The notes under the pieces are model-generated. The model searched no databases, was not told the DNA's origin, and saw nothing but the letters and a program-made list of their open reading frames with translations. 64,000 nt of DNA from Saccharibacillus brassicae (GTDB taxonomy: Bacteria; Bacillota; Bacilli; Paenibacillales; Paenibacillaceae). The stretch lies in the NCBI RefSeq assembly GCF_006542275.1, contig NZ_CP041217.1, positions 3,023,501 through 3,087,500 on the forward strand, in the 5' to 3' direction. A program made the translations under genes and the position numbers. Of the stretch, positions 9,567-17,717 are shown in pieces; positions within the stretch are counted from its first letter, which is position 1; each line of letters opens with the position of its first letter.

Positions 9567-10227
9567 AGGCCGCTCGACCGGCACGACGCGTACAGATGAC
9601 AAAGGCAACATCATCAAGTCGACCAACCAGTACGAAGTCGGCGGCGATCCGTTCGCCATGAGTTCCACCGACGGCAAAGGCGCCACGACCGGCTTCACGA
9701 ACGACGGGCTGCACCGCCTGCAGAACGTGACGCAGAGTGCCGGCGGCACCTTGATGAACACGAAATATTCGTACAACAAGCTCGGTGCGATGACCGAAAA
9801 AGTGTTCCCGGATCTCACCAAGATCGCCTACGGCTACGACGAACTGGGCCGCCGGTTGTCCAAAACGGACTCCGTGCTCGGCAAAGAAAGCTACACGTAC
9901 GACAACAACAGCAACATCACCGGCGGCACGACGCGCGGCGGCATCAGCGTCGTCAATCAGTACGACGAACAGAATCGCCTGACTGAGGAACCGCAAATCG
10001 CTTACCCCTTAGGGCATGGCGAATTTTGGTTCCCGCGCCAAGCGACGTATTACAAAAACGGTCTGCGCAAGTCGATGACCGACGAGACCGGCACGACCCA
10101 GTATTTCTATACGCTGGACAACAATCTGGAGCGTATGGTGTACCCGGACGGCAAGCAGATCTCGTACACGTATTACAAAAACGGCCTGCCAAGAAACCGG
10201 AATCGCACATCCCTACGGGCTTGGTGA
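9538..10227 (+). pseudogene. RHS mid-section fragment
   Basis: From 9567 on this nearly repeats 5750-6410 of the main RHS gene, including hairpin copies A' and B', and stops at the same kind of frameshift inside B'. There is no signal peptide and no credible start. Confidence 0.75.
9987..10047. repeat. Type I hairpin element, copy A'
   Basis: Same position in RHS as copy A with a few base changes; still in frame. Confidence 0.8.
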
Positions 10228-10252
10228 TTCCGGTTTCTCGCGTTAAGCGAGC
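10192..10252. repeat. Type I hairpin element, copy B'
   Basis: Same site and same length as copy B; the right arm reads GTGATTCCGGTTTC, restoring pairing with the left arm GAAACCGGAATCGC, which points to compensatory change or independent arm conversion. Confidence 0.8.
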
Positions 10253-10555
10253 TTTTTACACCATGACCGACCCGTTCGGCATGACAACGACGTACATCTA
10301 CAATGCGGACAATCAATTGTCGCAAGTTCTTACCGACAACACGAAGCAGGCCGAATACACGTACCGCGACGGCCTGACCCAATCCGACGAGAACTATCTC
10401 AAGTCGTCCCAGCTGTACCAGACCAAACTGGGTAACGGACAGATCACGACGACGTACACGAACGACGGATTCGGACGCCTGACGAAGCTGCTGCAGTCGG
10501 CCGGCGGCTTGACCAAAGTCTTCACGTACGGCTACGATAACGGAGATAATCGCCG

Positions 10556-10586
10556 ATCGAAGCGGGACGCTTTAAGCCGCTTCGAT
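10556..10586. repeat. Type II hairpin element
   Basis: ATCGAAGCGGG pairs with GCCGCTTCGAT; in frame, encoding RRSKRDALSRFD. Same RHS site as the copy at 6735. Confidence 0.75.
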
Positions 10587-11005
10587 ATCACCAGCCGCAG
10601 CGACGGCACGACAAGCGGTACGTTCACGTACGACGAACTGGATCGCATCATCACCAGCTCCGAAGGCGCAGAGACGTACACGTACGATGGCAAAGGCAAC
10701 CGACTGACGCTGCAATCCAGCATCCAGATGCCACACAAAGACAACATCGATTACACGTACAACCAGGCCGAACAGCTGAGCAATGTGACACGCAATCAGA
10801 CTTCCGTCAGCTACAAATATAACGGTGACGGTCTGATGACCGAGCGCAGCATCACGAAAAACGGCCAGGCGACCACGACGCGCTACTACTACGACGGCGC
10901 GAACATCATTGCCGAAGGTACGGTAGCCGCAGACGGCAGCGTCACGTTCAAAGCCCGCTACGTGCGCGGCGCGCAGCTGATCTACCGTGAAGACGCGAGC
11001 CATCG

Positions 11006-11036
11006 GTCGAAGCGGAACGCTTTAATCTGCTTCGAC
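11006..11036. repeat. Type II hairpin element
   Basis: Same RHS site as the copy at 7185, with one arm change (TCTGCTTCGAC) that weakens the stem. Confidence 0.75.
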
Positions 11037-12036
11037 AACCAGAAAGCCTACTACCAGCACAACGGCCACGGCGACGTGACCGGATTGGTCAAAGCCGACG
11101 GTACCGCGCTCAACAGCTACACCTACGATATCTGGGGCAATCCACTGACTTCGGACGTTCAAGTCGAGAATCCATTCGGCTATTCGGGCGAGTTCTGGGA
11201 CGAAGATACGGGCCTGGAATACCTGAGAAGCCGTTGGTATGACCCGAGCATCGGGCGGTTTATTCAGGAGGATACGTTCGAAGGGTACGTGAACCGACCG
11301 AGCAGCTTGAATCCGTATACGTATGTAGAGAATAATCCGCTGAAATATATGGATCCGACAGGGACTAGAACTTATTTGATTCATGGTACTGTTTTCGCTG
11401 ATACACCAGACACAGGGGTAAGGACTTGGAAACCGGACTTCAAAACGTATCTTAAAAATATGACTGGAGAAAGAGTAGATACTGTCGGATGGACTGGAGG
11501 TAATAGTACATTTGCTAGAAGTGCAGCTGCGACAGGAGGGCAGGGACCTCTTTTTGAAAATGAAAATATAGCTGCTAGAATTATCAAGAGCCATAATCAA
11601 GATAGAGATGAGCCTATTAGATTGGTCGGACACAGTCATGGTGGTAATGTAGCCATCTTAATTGCAAATGAACTTAAAAGGAACAATATAGAAGTTGATA
11701 CTTTAGTCACTATTGCTACTCCTGTAAGAGAAGACTACTAGCTTGATTACAATGCAGTGAATAATCACCTAAATGTTTTTAATGACTATGATGCAGTACA
11801 AAGAAACGGAGGACAGTTCTTTACGCGACCAAGTAATTGGGTAAAAGCAAGTAAATATTTCGATGGTGCAAAGAATATTAAAGTTGAGCTTCCTGAAGGT
11901 AGTCGAAAGTTGAGCGTTGATAACCATTCTGTTATGCATAGTAATGTCGATACTTGGAAGAAGTACATTGCACCAAATTGGAATTGGAAGTGAGTTAGTT
12001 AACCTTATTATGGAACGTTATTCTATTCTTTGAATT

Positions 12037-12890
12037 TGACGGATTTTCAATCCAAGTGCAACAGTTCGTCCTGAAACGATTCATGGGTGAACTTCCAGCC
12101 TAAACATTTGCGAGTCCGGTTGTTGATCAAAGCGAAAGCTTTTCAAGTTCGGGATCAGTGACCGGCGCAAAATCGTGGCCTTTGGGGAAAAACTTCCGGA
12201 GTAGGCCGTTTGCGTTCTCGTTGAACCCACGCTGCCAGGACGAATACGGATTAGCAAAGTACACGTCCACGCCGTGCAGACGCTCTAACGCTTCGTGACA
12301 GTCCAATTCCTTTCCTCGGTCTAACGTTGCCGTTTGAATAGCCGACTTCGGGTACTACCCGGCCAGTACGCCGAACGCAATTTCCATCGACAAGGCCGTC
12401 CGGTTCGGCATCTTAATCGCTTGGTAGAAGCGCGTTTTTCGCTCCACCGATGTAGCGACGCAAGCCTTGCTTTTGCGTTTCTCCGAGGGTTTCTGGCGCT
12501 TGCATTTGTGCCGGAGGACCTGCAGATTCCCTCGGCTCAGTAGCCCGGTATAGAGCCCGTTGTACAGTGTTTTAAAAGCCACCGTAGCAAGCCTTTTAGC
12601 TTTGTGGCTGTGCTGGATCTGCTCGGGCGAATACGTCTTTTCGAAGTCGGTCTCGCTCTCGACTGATGGCTCCTGCCGACCGTCCGAGTATCCGGCCAAT
12701 GGCGTGGACACCCGCTCCTTGACTAAGAAGTAGCTCTGTTTTTCCGCGTTCGGTTAGGGTAACATGAGTATAGTCCATGGTTGGATTCTCCTTGTAGAAG
12801 GTAGTGGTGGTGACTCTATTCTACATGAATCCAGCCATGGGCCTTTTGGTATTCCGTTTGAGGTGTTGCACTTCATTTTACAATCCGTCA
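12037..12890 (-). mobile_element. Degenerate IS30-family insertion sequence
   Basis: Bounded by 26-bp imperfect inverted repeats at 12037-12062 and 12865-12890; both begin TGACGGATT and end AGTGCAAC on the outside-in reading. At 854 bp it is shorter than usual for IS30 elements, consistent with internal deletion. The ends reappear alone at 22024 and as fragments at 9298, 13554 and 17533. Confidence 0.85.
12110..12778 (-). pseudogene. IS30-family transposase remnant
   Basis: The start at 12778 encodes an IS30-type helix-turn-helix (LTERGKTELLLSQG, IGRILGRSAGAISRE). The frame then shifts into YSPEQIQHSHKAKRLA and again into DRGKELDCHEALERL and FANPYSSWQRGFNENANGLL, the last being the conserved C-terminal DDE region of this family. 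Part of the core is missing and at least two frameshifts are present, so it cannot make an active enzyme. Confidence 0.85.
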
Positions 12891-12953
12891 TTTAAAAGGT
12901 TACTTAATTTCTCAATACCTTTACTTTCAGAATTAACTACGAAAAGAGCATAT

Positions 12954-13265
12954 ATGGCGAACTTAAATGTTTTACTAAAGATTATGGCTGCTTTGGCTCC
13001 AAGCACGCTATTGTTACTTATCTTGTTTCAGATTTTCCCTTATACTGGTTTGGCAAGAATTGTGTCTACCCCTTTAACGTATCTTTACAATACTGGAGTG
13101 GTTGCTCTTGGTTTCTTGATCCTACATCTTATCGGAAGTAAGCATTCTATTTGGGTGTGGATTACTATTTGGGTAGTAACTATAATTATTACAGTTTGGA
13201 TGTACCCTCAAGAAAATAAACCACACATTGTTCATCAGATCTGGGATGTAATTAAAGAACGCTAA
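12954..13265 (+). CDS. Small membrane protein, possible immunity protein
   Basis: About 103 residues from ATG 12954 with three predicted membrane segments (LLLLILFQIFPYTGLA, VVALGFLILHLIG, WVWITIWVVTIIITVW). The frame extends upstream to 12804, but that part runs through the IS end, so the internal ATG is preferred. It follows the lipase-like tip and the IS insertion. Membrane immunity proteins are common partners of lipid-directed toxins, but this is inference. Confidence 0.55.
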   Translation: MANLNVLLKIMAALAPSTLLLLILFQIFPYTGLARIVSTPLTYLYNTGVVALGFLILHLIGSKHSIWVWITIWVVTIIITVWMYPQENKPHIVHQIWDVIKER

Positions 13266-13304
13266 TAATTCTCGTCTACGAATTAAAAAAAGGATGTGAA
13301 GCGT

Positions 13305-13550
13305 TTGGTTTGGGGACTAGTTATTGGCGTGATAGTCGGTTTGGTGGGTTGGTATACTATGGGAAATGAAGGTTCAAAAAATTTGGTAGGAAGTTTGTTC
13401 GCTGGTATGATCGGTGCACTTTTTGGAAAAGATTTATTTGAAGGAATGGGGTTAAGAGGGGGTATTTATAGTCTTGTATTTGCCCTATTAATTGCTTGTA
13501 TTTTGGTTTTTTTAATAAATTTAATGATTCGTGCGGCTAATAATAGTTAA
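13305..13550 (+). CDS. Small Gly-rich membrane protein
   Basis: Two membrane segments (GLVIGVIVGLVGWYTMG and YSLVFALLIACILVFLINL) with a glycine-zipper-like middle (GSLFAGMIGALFGKDLFEG). TTG 13305 has AAGGATG at useful distance; GTG 13296 is the alternative but would sit only one base from the ribosome site. AT-rich. Probably co-transcribed with the membrane gene 40 bases upstream and perhaps part of the same immunity function. Confidence 0.5.
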   Translation: MVWGLVIGVIVGLVGWYTMGNEGSKNLVGSLFAGMIGALFGKDLFEGMGLRGGIYSLVFALLIACILVFLINLMIRAANNS

Positions 13551-13553
13551 GAA

Positions 13554-13580
13554 TTTGACGGTGTTTTAATGCAAGCGAAC
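13554..13580. repeat. Possible decayed IS30 end
   Basis: TTGACGG followed by TTTTAATGCAAGCGAAC resembles the left end of the nearby IS, with several differences. Confidence 0.35.
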
Positions 13581-13630
13581 AATTGATCTATATCAGTTGG
13601 CAGGTAAAGCTAAATCCTAAGTTTATTTGT

Positions 13631-13663
13631 ACCTTGATTGGTTTATACCAATCAAGGTTTTTT
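13631..13663 (+). terminator. Rho-independent terminator
   Basis: ACCTTGATTGG and CCAATCAAGGT form an 11-bp stem followed by T6. Confidence 0.9.
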
Positions 13664-13744
13664 CAATAATTCGTCGAAGTGAGTAGGCTGTAATAGTACA
13701 TAGAGTGCGTTTAAAATCGTTGTGACAGAAACCATAGATTTCTC

Positions 13745-13880
13745 ATCATCGATGATATTAATACGCTGACGAGCTCGGAATCTTAGGAAATCGACAAGGC
13801 GATTGCGGGAGCCAATCTGCTTCCAGTGAGCAAAGTCTTTAAAGGTGGTAAGTTGAACGTTTAGATTGCGAGAAGGAGTT
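13745..13880 (+). pseudogene. Decayed RHS-Hint linker
   Basis: Bases match 18330-18450 (DDIKTLTSSQSSTIDK...) with stop codons and indels. It shows that this cassette once carried the same pre-Hint linker as the one at 18.3 kb. Confidence 0.6.
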
Positions 13881-13908
13881 ATGAAGACAGCAGAGCAATG
13901 GAAACACC

Positions 13909-14355
13909 TTGACGATTGATAAAATTAAAATTGTGAAGCATGAGAAAATGGTTAAGGTTTACAATTTTACTGTTGCTGATTTCCATACGTATTTCGTAAG
14001 TGACTTGGGGATTTGGGTTCATAATATTAATTGTTTGGATAGTGATTACTATCTCAACCAAGCCTTAAAAAAACAAAATTTATCTAATGTGCCTGCAGGA
14101 GGATTAAAGCAAAAATGGTCTCAGGATGGGTATGATTTTGCAGTAAGGGTTCATGCGGCAGATTCTAGATACGGAAAGACAGGAAACATCTATAGGGTGG
14201 CAAGAAAAAAACAGGGAAATGATGCAAATGGACAAGGTTCTGGATGGGAGTATATTGATCCAAATGGAGCATGGCATCACACGAGCACTTTAAAACCATC
14301 AAGTCCTAATTATAATGCACAGGCAGCTGCGAATACCCATATTCAGCTACCCTAG
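13909..14355 (+). CDS. Orphan Hint tail with toxin tip
   Basis: The first 40 residues are the end of a Hint domain (VYNFTVADFHTYFVSDLGIWVHN); the frame corresponds to Hint sequence from about 13885, so the TTG at 13909 is only the first formal start. The tip of about 105 residues is AT-rich and contains FAVRVHAADSRYG, GNIYRVARKK and GWEYIDPNGAWHHTSTLKP, ending in NTHIQLP. This pattern resembles predicted RNase tips of RHS proteins (possibly toxin type 30), a tentative match. Without the RHS body it is a displaced, probably silent toxin module or a recombination donor. Confidence 0.65.
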   Translation: MTIDKIKIVKHEKMVKVYNFTVADFHTYFVSDLGIWVHNINCLDSDYYLNQALKKQNLSNVPAGGLKQKWSQDGYDFAVRVHAADSRYGKTGNIYRVARKKQGNDANGQGSGWEYIDPNGAWHHTSTLKPSSPNYNAQAAANTHIQLP

Positions 14356-14369
14356 AGGAAGTGAATTTT

Positions 14370-14753
14370 ATGAGTACAGATGAAGTTTTCTTGAAAGTTA
14401 ATCAAATTAATGAGTTCATTCAAAAAAGTCTGTGGTTTGACTTTGAAATTATTAGATACGAACAAAACAATTTGTATGTAGGGGGGGGAGAAAGTTTATC
14501 ATATCCATATGAATTAGAAATTCACTTTGAAGATGTATGTCTCGTCTCAACACCTGTAGAATGGTGTTCTGATACTTCTACTGAAGTATTACAAATTCTT
14601 GAAGGAGAAGAAGCATATAAGGTAAATATTAAATTTAAAGTTGAACGAGGCTATTTTGTTTTCAAGTTTATTCCAGAAGATTTTCCGAATGATGGTGGTT
14701 GCTTTATTGGTGCAAAAGATTTGAATGTTAAGTTTCTGAAACAGAAGATTTAA
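14370..14753 (+). CDS. Probable immunity protein
   Basis: 127 residues from ATG 14370 behind GAGGAAGTG; a GTG at 14361 lies inside that ribosome site and is less likely. Acidic, soluble, AT-rich, with no recognised domain (ELEIHFEDVCLVSTPVEW, FKFIPEDFPNDGG). It starts 14 bases after the toxin tip at 13909-14355, the usual toxin-immunity arrangement. Confidence 0.65.
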   Translation: MSTDEVFLKVNQINEFIQKSLWFDFEIIRYEQNNLYVGGGESLSYPYELEIHFEDVCLVSTPVEWCSDTSTEVLQILEGEEAYKVNIKFKVERGYFVFKFIPEDFPNDGGCFIGAKDLNVKFLKQKI

Positions 14754-14763
14754 TTACGGTGAG

Positions 14764-14800
14764 AGACTTTGAGGTTGTCTATACCTTAAGGTCTTTTTTT
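14764..14800 (+). terminator. Rho-independent terminator
   Basis: AGACTTTGAGG pairs with CCTTAAGGTCT (two wobble pairs) and runs into T7. Confidence 0.8.
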
Positions 14801-14927
14801 GTCTACCCAGTGTAGACCGTCAACACTAAATCAAACAACTTTTTTTAAAGACTTGTTGGCGAGAATGAACCGGTGTCAAGTAATCTAGCGTTCCATGAAT
14901 AAGAAAGTACTTATGGATTTCTTTACA

Positions 14928-14969
14928 TTGTAGAATCCGCTCCCCTTCTGGGTTAGGTTTATTCTACAA
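14928..14969. repeat. Inverted repeat TTGTAGAAT/ATTCTACAA
   Basis: A perfect 9-bp arm pair around a 24-base loop in a gap of about 300 bases (14801-15106) otherwise empty of genes. The arm words recur in the hairpin at 8524 and inside the IS near 12793. Confidence 0.5.
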
Positions 14970-15106
14970 ACCCTTATTTTTCTGTCCAACTAAGTGTAGC
15001 TATCCATATCGAAATATGTTTTCACGTTGTGAAGTTTGCTCACTATTCAATAACAGTATTGTACATAATACTGCTGTTTTTTATAACTTGTAAGGGAGTA
15101 ATAGTC

Positions 15107-15814
15107 ATGGAAGAAACTGAATTCGAATTGGAATTAAATAAAAAGTTAGACTATTTATTTGAGGTCGAAGCAGGGAAGGTTCCTGATTTTGAAAGATTAG
15201 AATTATACGCAAGTGATCCTTTTGGTCTGGTTCGTGCGGAGACAGCTACTGCTTTAGGAGACTGCTTCAATGAACAAGCTGAAAAAATACTTTTAAAACT
15301 CGCTCATGATAAGTACTGGCTTGTACGTGCTGAAGCGGTTGATGTATTAGGGCAAAAAAGTTTTTCGCTGCAAGTATTGAAGAAAATTAAAAGAATGACT
15401 CAAAAAGATCGTTCGATGGTTGTACGTGCCTATGCTGTTCTTTCTTTTTATGATGTAGCCGCCGCCTTACAAATGAGAAAAACTGAAATACTATCTATTT
15501 TAGAAAAAGGCTTAGAAAACGAAAGATCGAATTATGTTCGTTATCAATATTATCGGGTGATGTATGAGTTAGGGGAAAAAGAATACTTGAATGAATTGTT
15601 TAAAGGACGTTATGAGAAAACCTATACTTCGAGATGTTCGGTGAGTGGTAAATTGTTTGAGATAGTGAATCAGGAAAATGCTGAAGAAATCAAGGCGTTT
15701 GCAATAGATTGGCTGAAGGAAGAAGGGAAAAGGTCAGTACGTTCAGGATTAGAAGAACTTTTAGAACGATGTAAGACAGTAATAGCAGAATCACTTACAA
15801 ACAAACGTCTATGA
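15107..15814 (+). CDS. HEAT-repeat protein, orphan immunity candidate
   Basis: 235 residues from ATG 15107 behind AAGGGAG; the frame extends upstream without a better start. Alpha-helical HEAT-like repeats are visible (FGLVRAETATALGD, YWLVRAEAVDVLGQ, SMVVRAYAVLSFYD). It is a clear AT-rich paralogue of the GC-rich gene at 29267-30007, with the same order of repeats and the same C-terminal domain (IKAFAIDWL versus IRAAALDWL). No toxin tip directly precedes it, so it looks like a stranded immunity gene in the array. Confidence 0.7.
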   Translation: MEETEFELELNKKLDYLFEVEAGKVPDFERLELYASDPFGLVRAETATALGDCFNEQAEKILLKLAHDKYWLVRAEAVDVLGQKSFSLQVLKKIKRMTQKDRSMVVRAYAVLSFYDVAAALQMRKTEILSILEKGLENERSNYVRYQYYRVMYELGEKEYLNELFKGRYEKTYTSRCSVSGKLFEIVNQENAEEIKAFAIDWLKEEGKRSVRSGLEELLERCKTVIAESLTNKRL

Positions 15815-15922
15815 AAAGTTACCGACAGCTGGGCTATTCGTTACGGCAAGACAGCGAGCATGTTTAAGGTATTAAGATGAATACATTTCCGGGTGGATGG
15901 AATTTTAGAGGAGGAAAATAAA

Positions 15923-16195
15923 ATGTTTACGACTCTTTTGCAAACCAAAGACTTTGAAGTGATTGAAGAAATACCTTCAGTCGATGGAGACGAAAAGTAT
16001 TTAATTCAGGATATGGACGACGAAAATTTCCCTTTTCTCAGTGAGTTGTCTAATTGTGAGTACTTGCTGGTCATAAGTGCGAGGATACCTGATTTAATGC
16101 GAGAATTGGAGTTGCTGCTTAATCAAGTGCAAGATATTCAATCTTTAGAGCATTTAAAAAAATCAAAGAATTGGCTAAGAAATGCGAAGATTTAG
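15923..16195 (+). CDS. Small acidic protein, immunity candidate
   Basis: 90 residues from ATG 15923 behind GGAGGAAA. Acidic, no membrane segment, no recognised family (EEIPSVDGDEKYLIQDMDDE). The 100 bases before it read like the damaged end of another toxin tip (AIRYGKTASMFKVL), and a 13-bp hairpin follows. Role inferred from context only. Confidence 0.5.
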   Translation: MFTTLLQTKDFEVIEEIPSVDGDEKYLIQDMDDENFPFLSELSNCEYLLVISARIPDLMRELELLLNQVQDIQSLEHLKKSKNWLRNAKI

Positions 16196-16244
16196 AGGGG
16201 AGCTTCTTATTTATTACTCCTTTTGAGGTGGACTGAATGAAGAG

Positions 16245-16275
16245 AAGACAATGAAGGAACTCGCCTTCATTGTCT
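16245..16275 (+). terminator. Hairpin, terminator-like
   Basis: Perfect 13-bp arms AAGACAATGAAGG/CCTTCATTGTCTT with a 5-base loop; only a short T tract follows. It sits directly against the Hint fragment beginning at 16281. Confidence 0.65.
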
Positions 16276-16280
16276 TTGCG

Positions 16281-16945
16281 ACAAAGTCTTGTCCAAAGAC
16301 GAAAACACCGACGAAGTCACCTACAAGCAGGTTACGGCGACCTCCAACCATGAAACGGACGAGATCTACAGCATCCATGTCGGCGATCAGGTGATCGAAT
16401 CGACGTACAACCATCCGTTTTGGGTTGTAGGCAAAGGCTGGGTGTTTGTCAAAGACCTGAAACCGGGCGATCTGTTGGAGCAAAGCGATGGGAAGACTTT
16501 AGAAGTCGGAACTATCGAAATCCAGCAGCGTCAGACGACGGTTTACAATATGACGGTGGAAGGATTCCATACGTATTTTGTGAGCGGGTTGGGGATTTGG
16601 GTTCATAATGATGAATGCTCAGAAGCAGCTCGATATCAAAGATATTGGGAACAAACTTATAATGATCCCTACAAAGGAGAACCGAATACAAGACAAAGAC
16701 TTTATACCACGCCAGGAAATCGGAGTATAGTAGATCAAAAAATCAATACAAAAACGGGAGAGTTATATAAAAGAGAAACTATTTACGATGAATTTGGAAG
16801 AAAAATTGGAAATAATGATTATACGGATCATGGAAGATCAGATGTGCCTTCACATACTAATCCACATTATCATGCTAATCCTTATAAGAATCCTAACCAA
16901 CACGGACCAGGAACTCCAGGATTACATCCTAAAACTCCGAGGTGA
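16281..16945 (+). CDS. Hint fragment with His-rich toxin tip
   Basis: Begins abruptly inside a Hint domain (DKVLSKDENTDEVTYKQ) and lacks its catalytic N-terminal Cys block, then runs to WVHN. The tip of about 108 residues ends in YDEFGRKIGNNDYTDHGRSD and HTNPHYHANPYKNPNQHGPG, a His-rich motif typical of predicted nuclease tips of RHS proteins. The first possible start is TTG 16289, with no ribosome site; it is therefore another displaced C-terminal cassette rather than an expressed protein. Confidence 0.65.
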
Positions 16946-16951
16946 TTTGTT

Positions 16952-17425
16952 ATCGTTGCAGTTGCACATTTTCTTCTAGCTGCTTCAAGCAGTGGGTACT
17001 ACGATAAAGAAAAGTGGCAAGAATGGGCAGATGAAAAAATTTTGGAAAAAGATGAATTTCATAATTGGATTATTGAAGTATCTTTGGCTAGAACATTCAA
17101 CGATCTCAATGAATGTTTAAGCGATATGTTGATCGAAGAGAAACATAAATGCAAAAAAATTAATTTTAGTGAAGCAGTAATTGGATACTACTATATTATG
17201 TATCTCGATAATAAATTAAACGTGATAGAATTGCTTTTGAATTCTGCTGAAGAAGCAGAAGAAGGATTGGATATAGGTAGTGAACCTTTTTATTTTATAA
17301 AAGACCTGATCGAAGAAAATTCTCAAGGGAATTTAAGCGTAGATATTCAACAAAAGATTGCACATTTGTTTTGCTTCTTTTTTAAGATAGCTAAACAACA
17401 AGAAGAATATCTAAAAAACTTCTAA
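16952..17425 (+). CDS. Probable immunity protein with unusual start
   Basis: The frame is open from 16946 and encodes protein-like sequence from the beginning (HFLLAASSSGYYDKEKWQEW), but the first conventional start is TTG 17042. GAGGTGA at 16939-16945 lies six bases before an ATC at 16952, so a rare ATC start is proposed; a start lost by mutation is the alternative. About 157 residues, AT-rich, soluble, helical; no family recognised. It follows the His-rich toxin tip directly and is presumably its immunity protein. Confidence 0.5.
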   Translation: MVAVAHFLLAASSSGYYDKEKWQEWADEKILEKDEFHNWIIEVSLARTFNDLNECLSDMLIEEKHKCKKINFSEAVIGYYYIMYLDNKLNVIELLLNSAEEAEEGLDIGSEPFYFIKDLIEENSQGNLSVDIQQKIAHLFCFFFKIAKQQEEYLKNF

Positions 17426-17493
17426 AAATCTATACTCAGACTTACAAATTAAAAATCTTAAAGAATCTATTCAAAAAAAATGTAGTTCTCTTG

Positions 17494-17526
17494 CCTTGAA
17501 GGGTTTTATGCCTTTCAAGGTTTTTC
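17494..17526 (+). terminator. Rho-independent terminator
   Basis: CCTTGAAGGG and CCTTTCAAGG form a stem followed by T5. Confidence 0.85.
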
Positions 17527-17532
17527 TTGTAA

Positions 17533-17552
17533 CGAATTGTAAAATGAAGTGC
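17533..17552. repeat. Remnant of an IS30-family end
   Basis: GAATTGTAAAATGAAGTGCA matches the inner two thirds of the IS end. It abuts an RHS fragment that starts at 17556. Confidence 0.7.
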
Positions 17553-17555
17553 AAA

Positions 17556-17717
17556 GCCTTGACCGACGAGACGGGCATGACGCAGTACTTCTACACGCTG
17601 GACAACAATCTGGAACGCATGGTGTATCCGGACGGCAAACAGATTTCGTACACATATTATAAAAACGGACTGACGAGCAGCATGACCGATCCGTTCGGTT
17701 TGACGACGACGTACAGA
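17556..17717 (+). pseudogene. RHS fragment with intact element-B site
   Basis: Encodes LTDETGMTQYFYTLDNNLER to SMTDPFGLTTTY. It is the only copy of this RHS stretch without the type I hairpin and so shows the ancestral sequence. It is joined by deletion to the sequence from 17718. Confidence 0.7.

Larger units (their letters stand above)
10263..11993 (+). pseudogene. RHS core with lipase-like tip, nonsense-broken
   Basis: RHS-coherent from ATG 10263, with the core motif GRFIQEDTFEGYVNRP and no Hint domain. The tip begins at GTRTYLIHGTVFADTPD and is an alpha/beta-hydrolase: the nucleophile elbow is GHSHGG in RLVGHSHGGNVAI. TAG at 11739-11741 ends the frame after TPVREDY. The same frame stays open to 11993 and contains plausible catalytic Asp (NVFNDYDAVQ) and His (VDNHSVMHS) residues, so the stop separates the Ser from the rest of the triad. 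CAG to TAG is the simplest explanation. RHS tips of this type probably act on membrane lipids. Confidence 0.8.
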
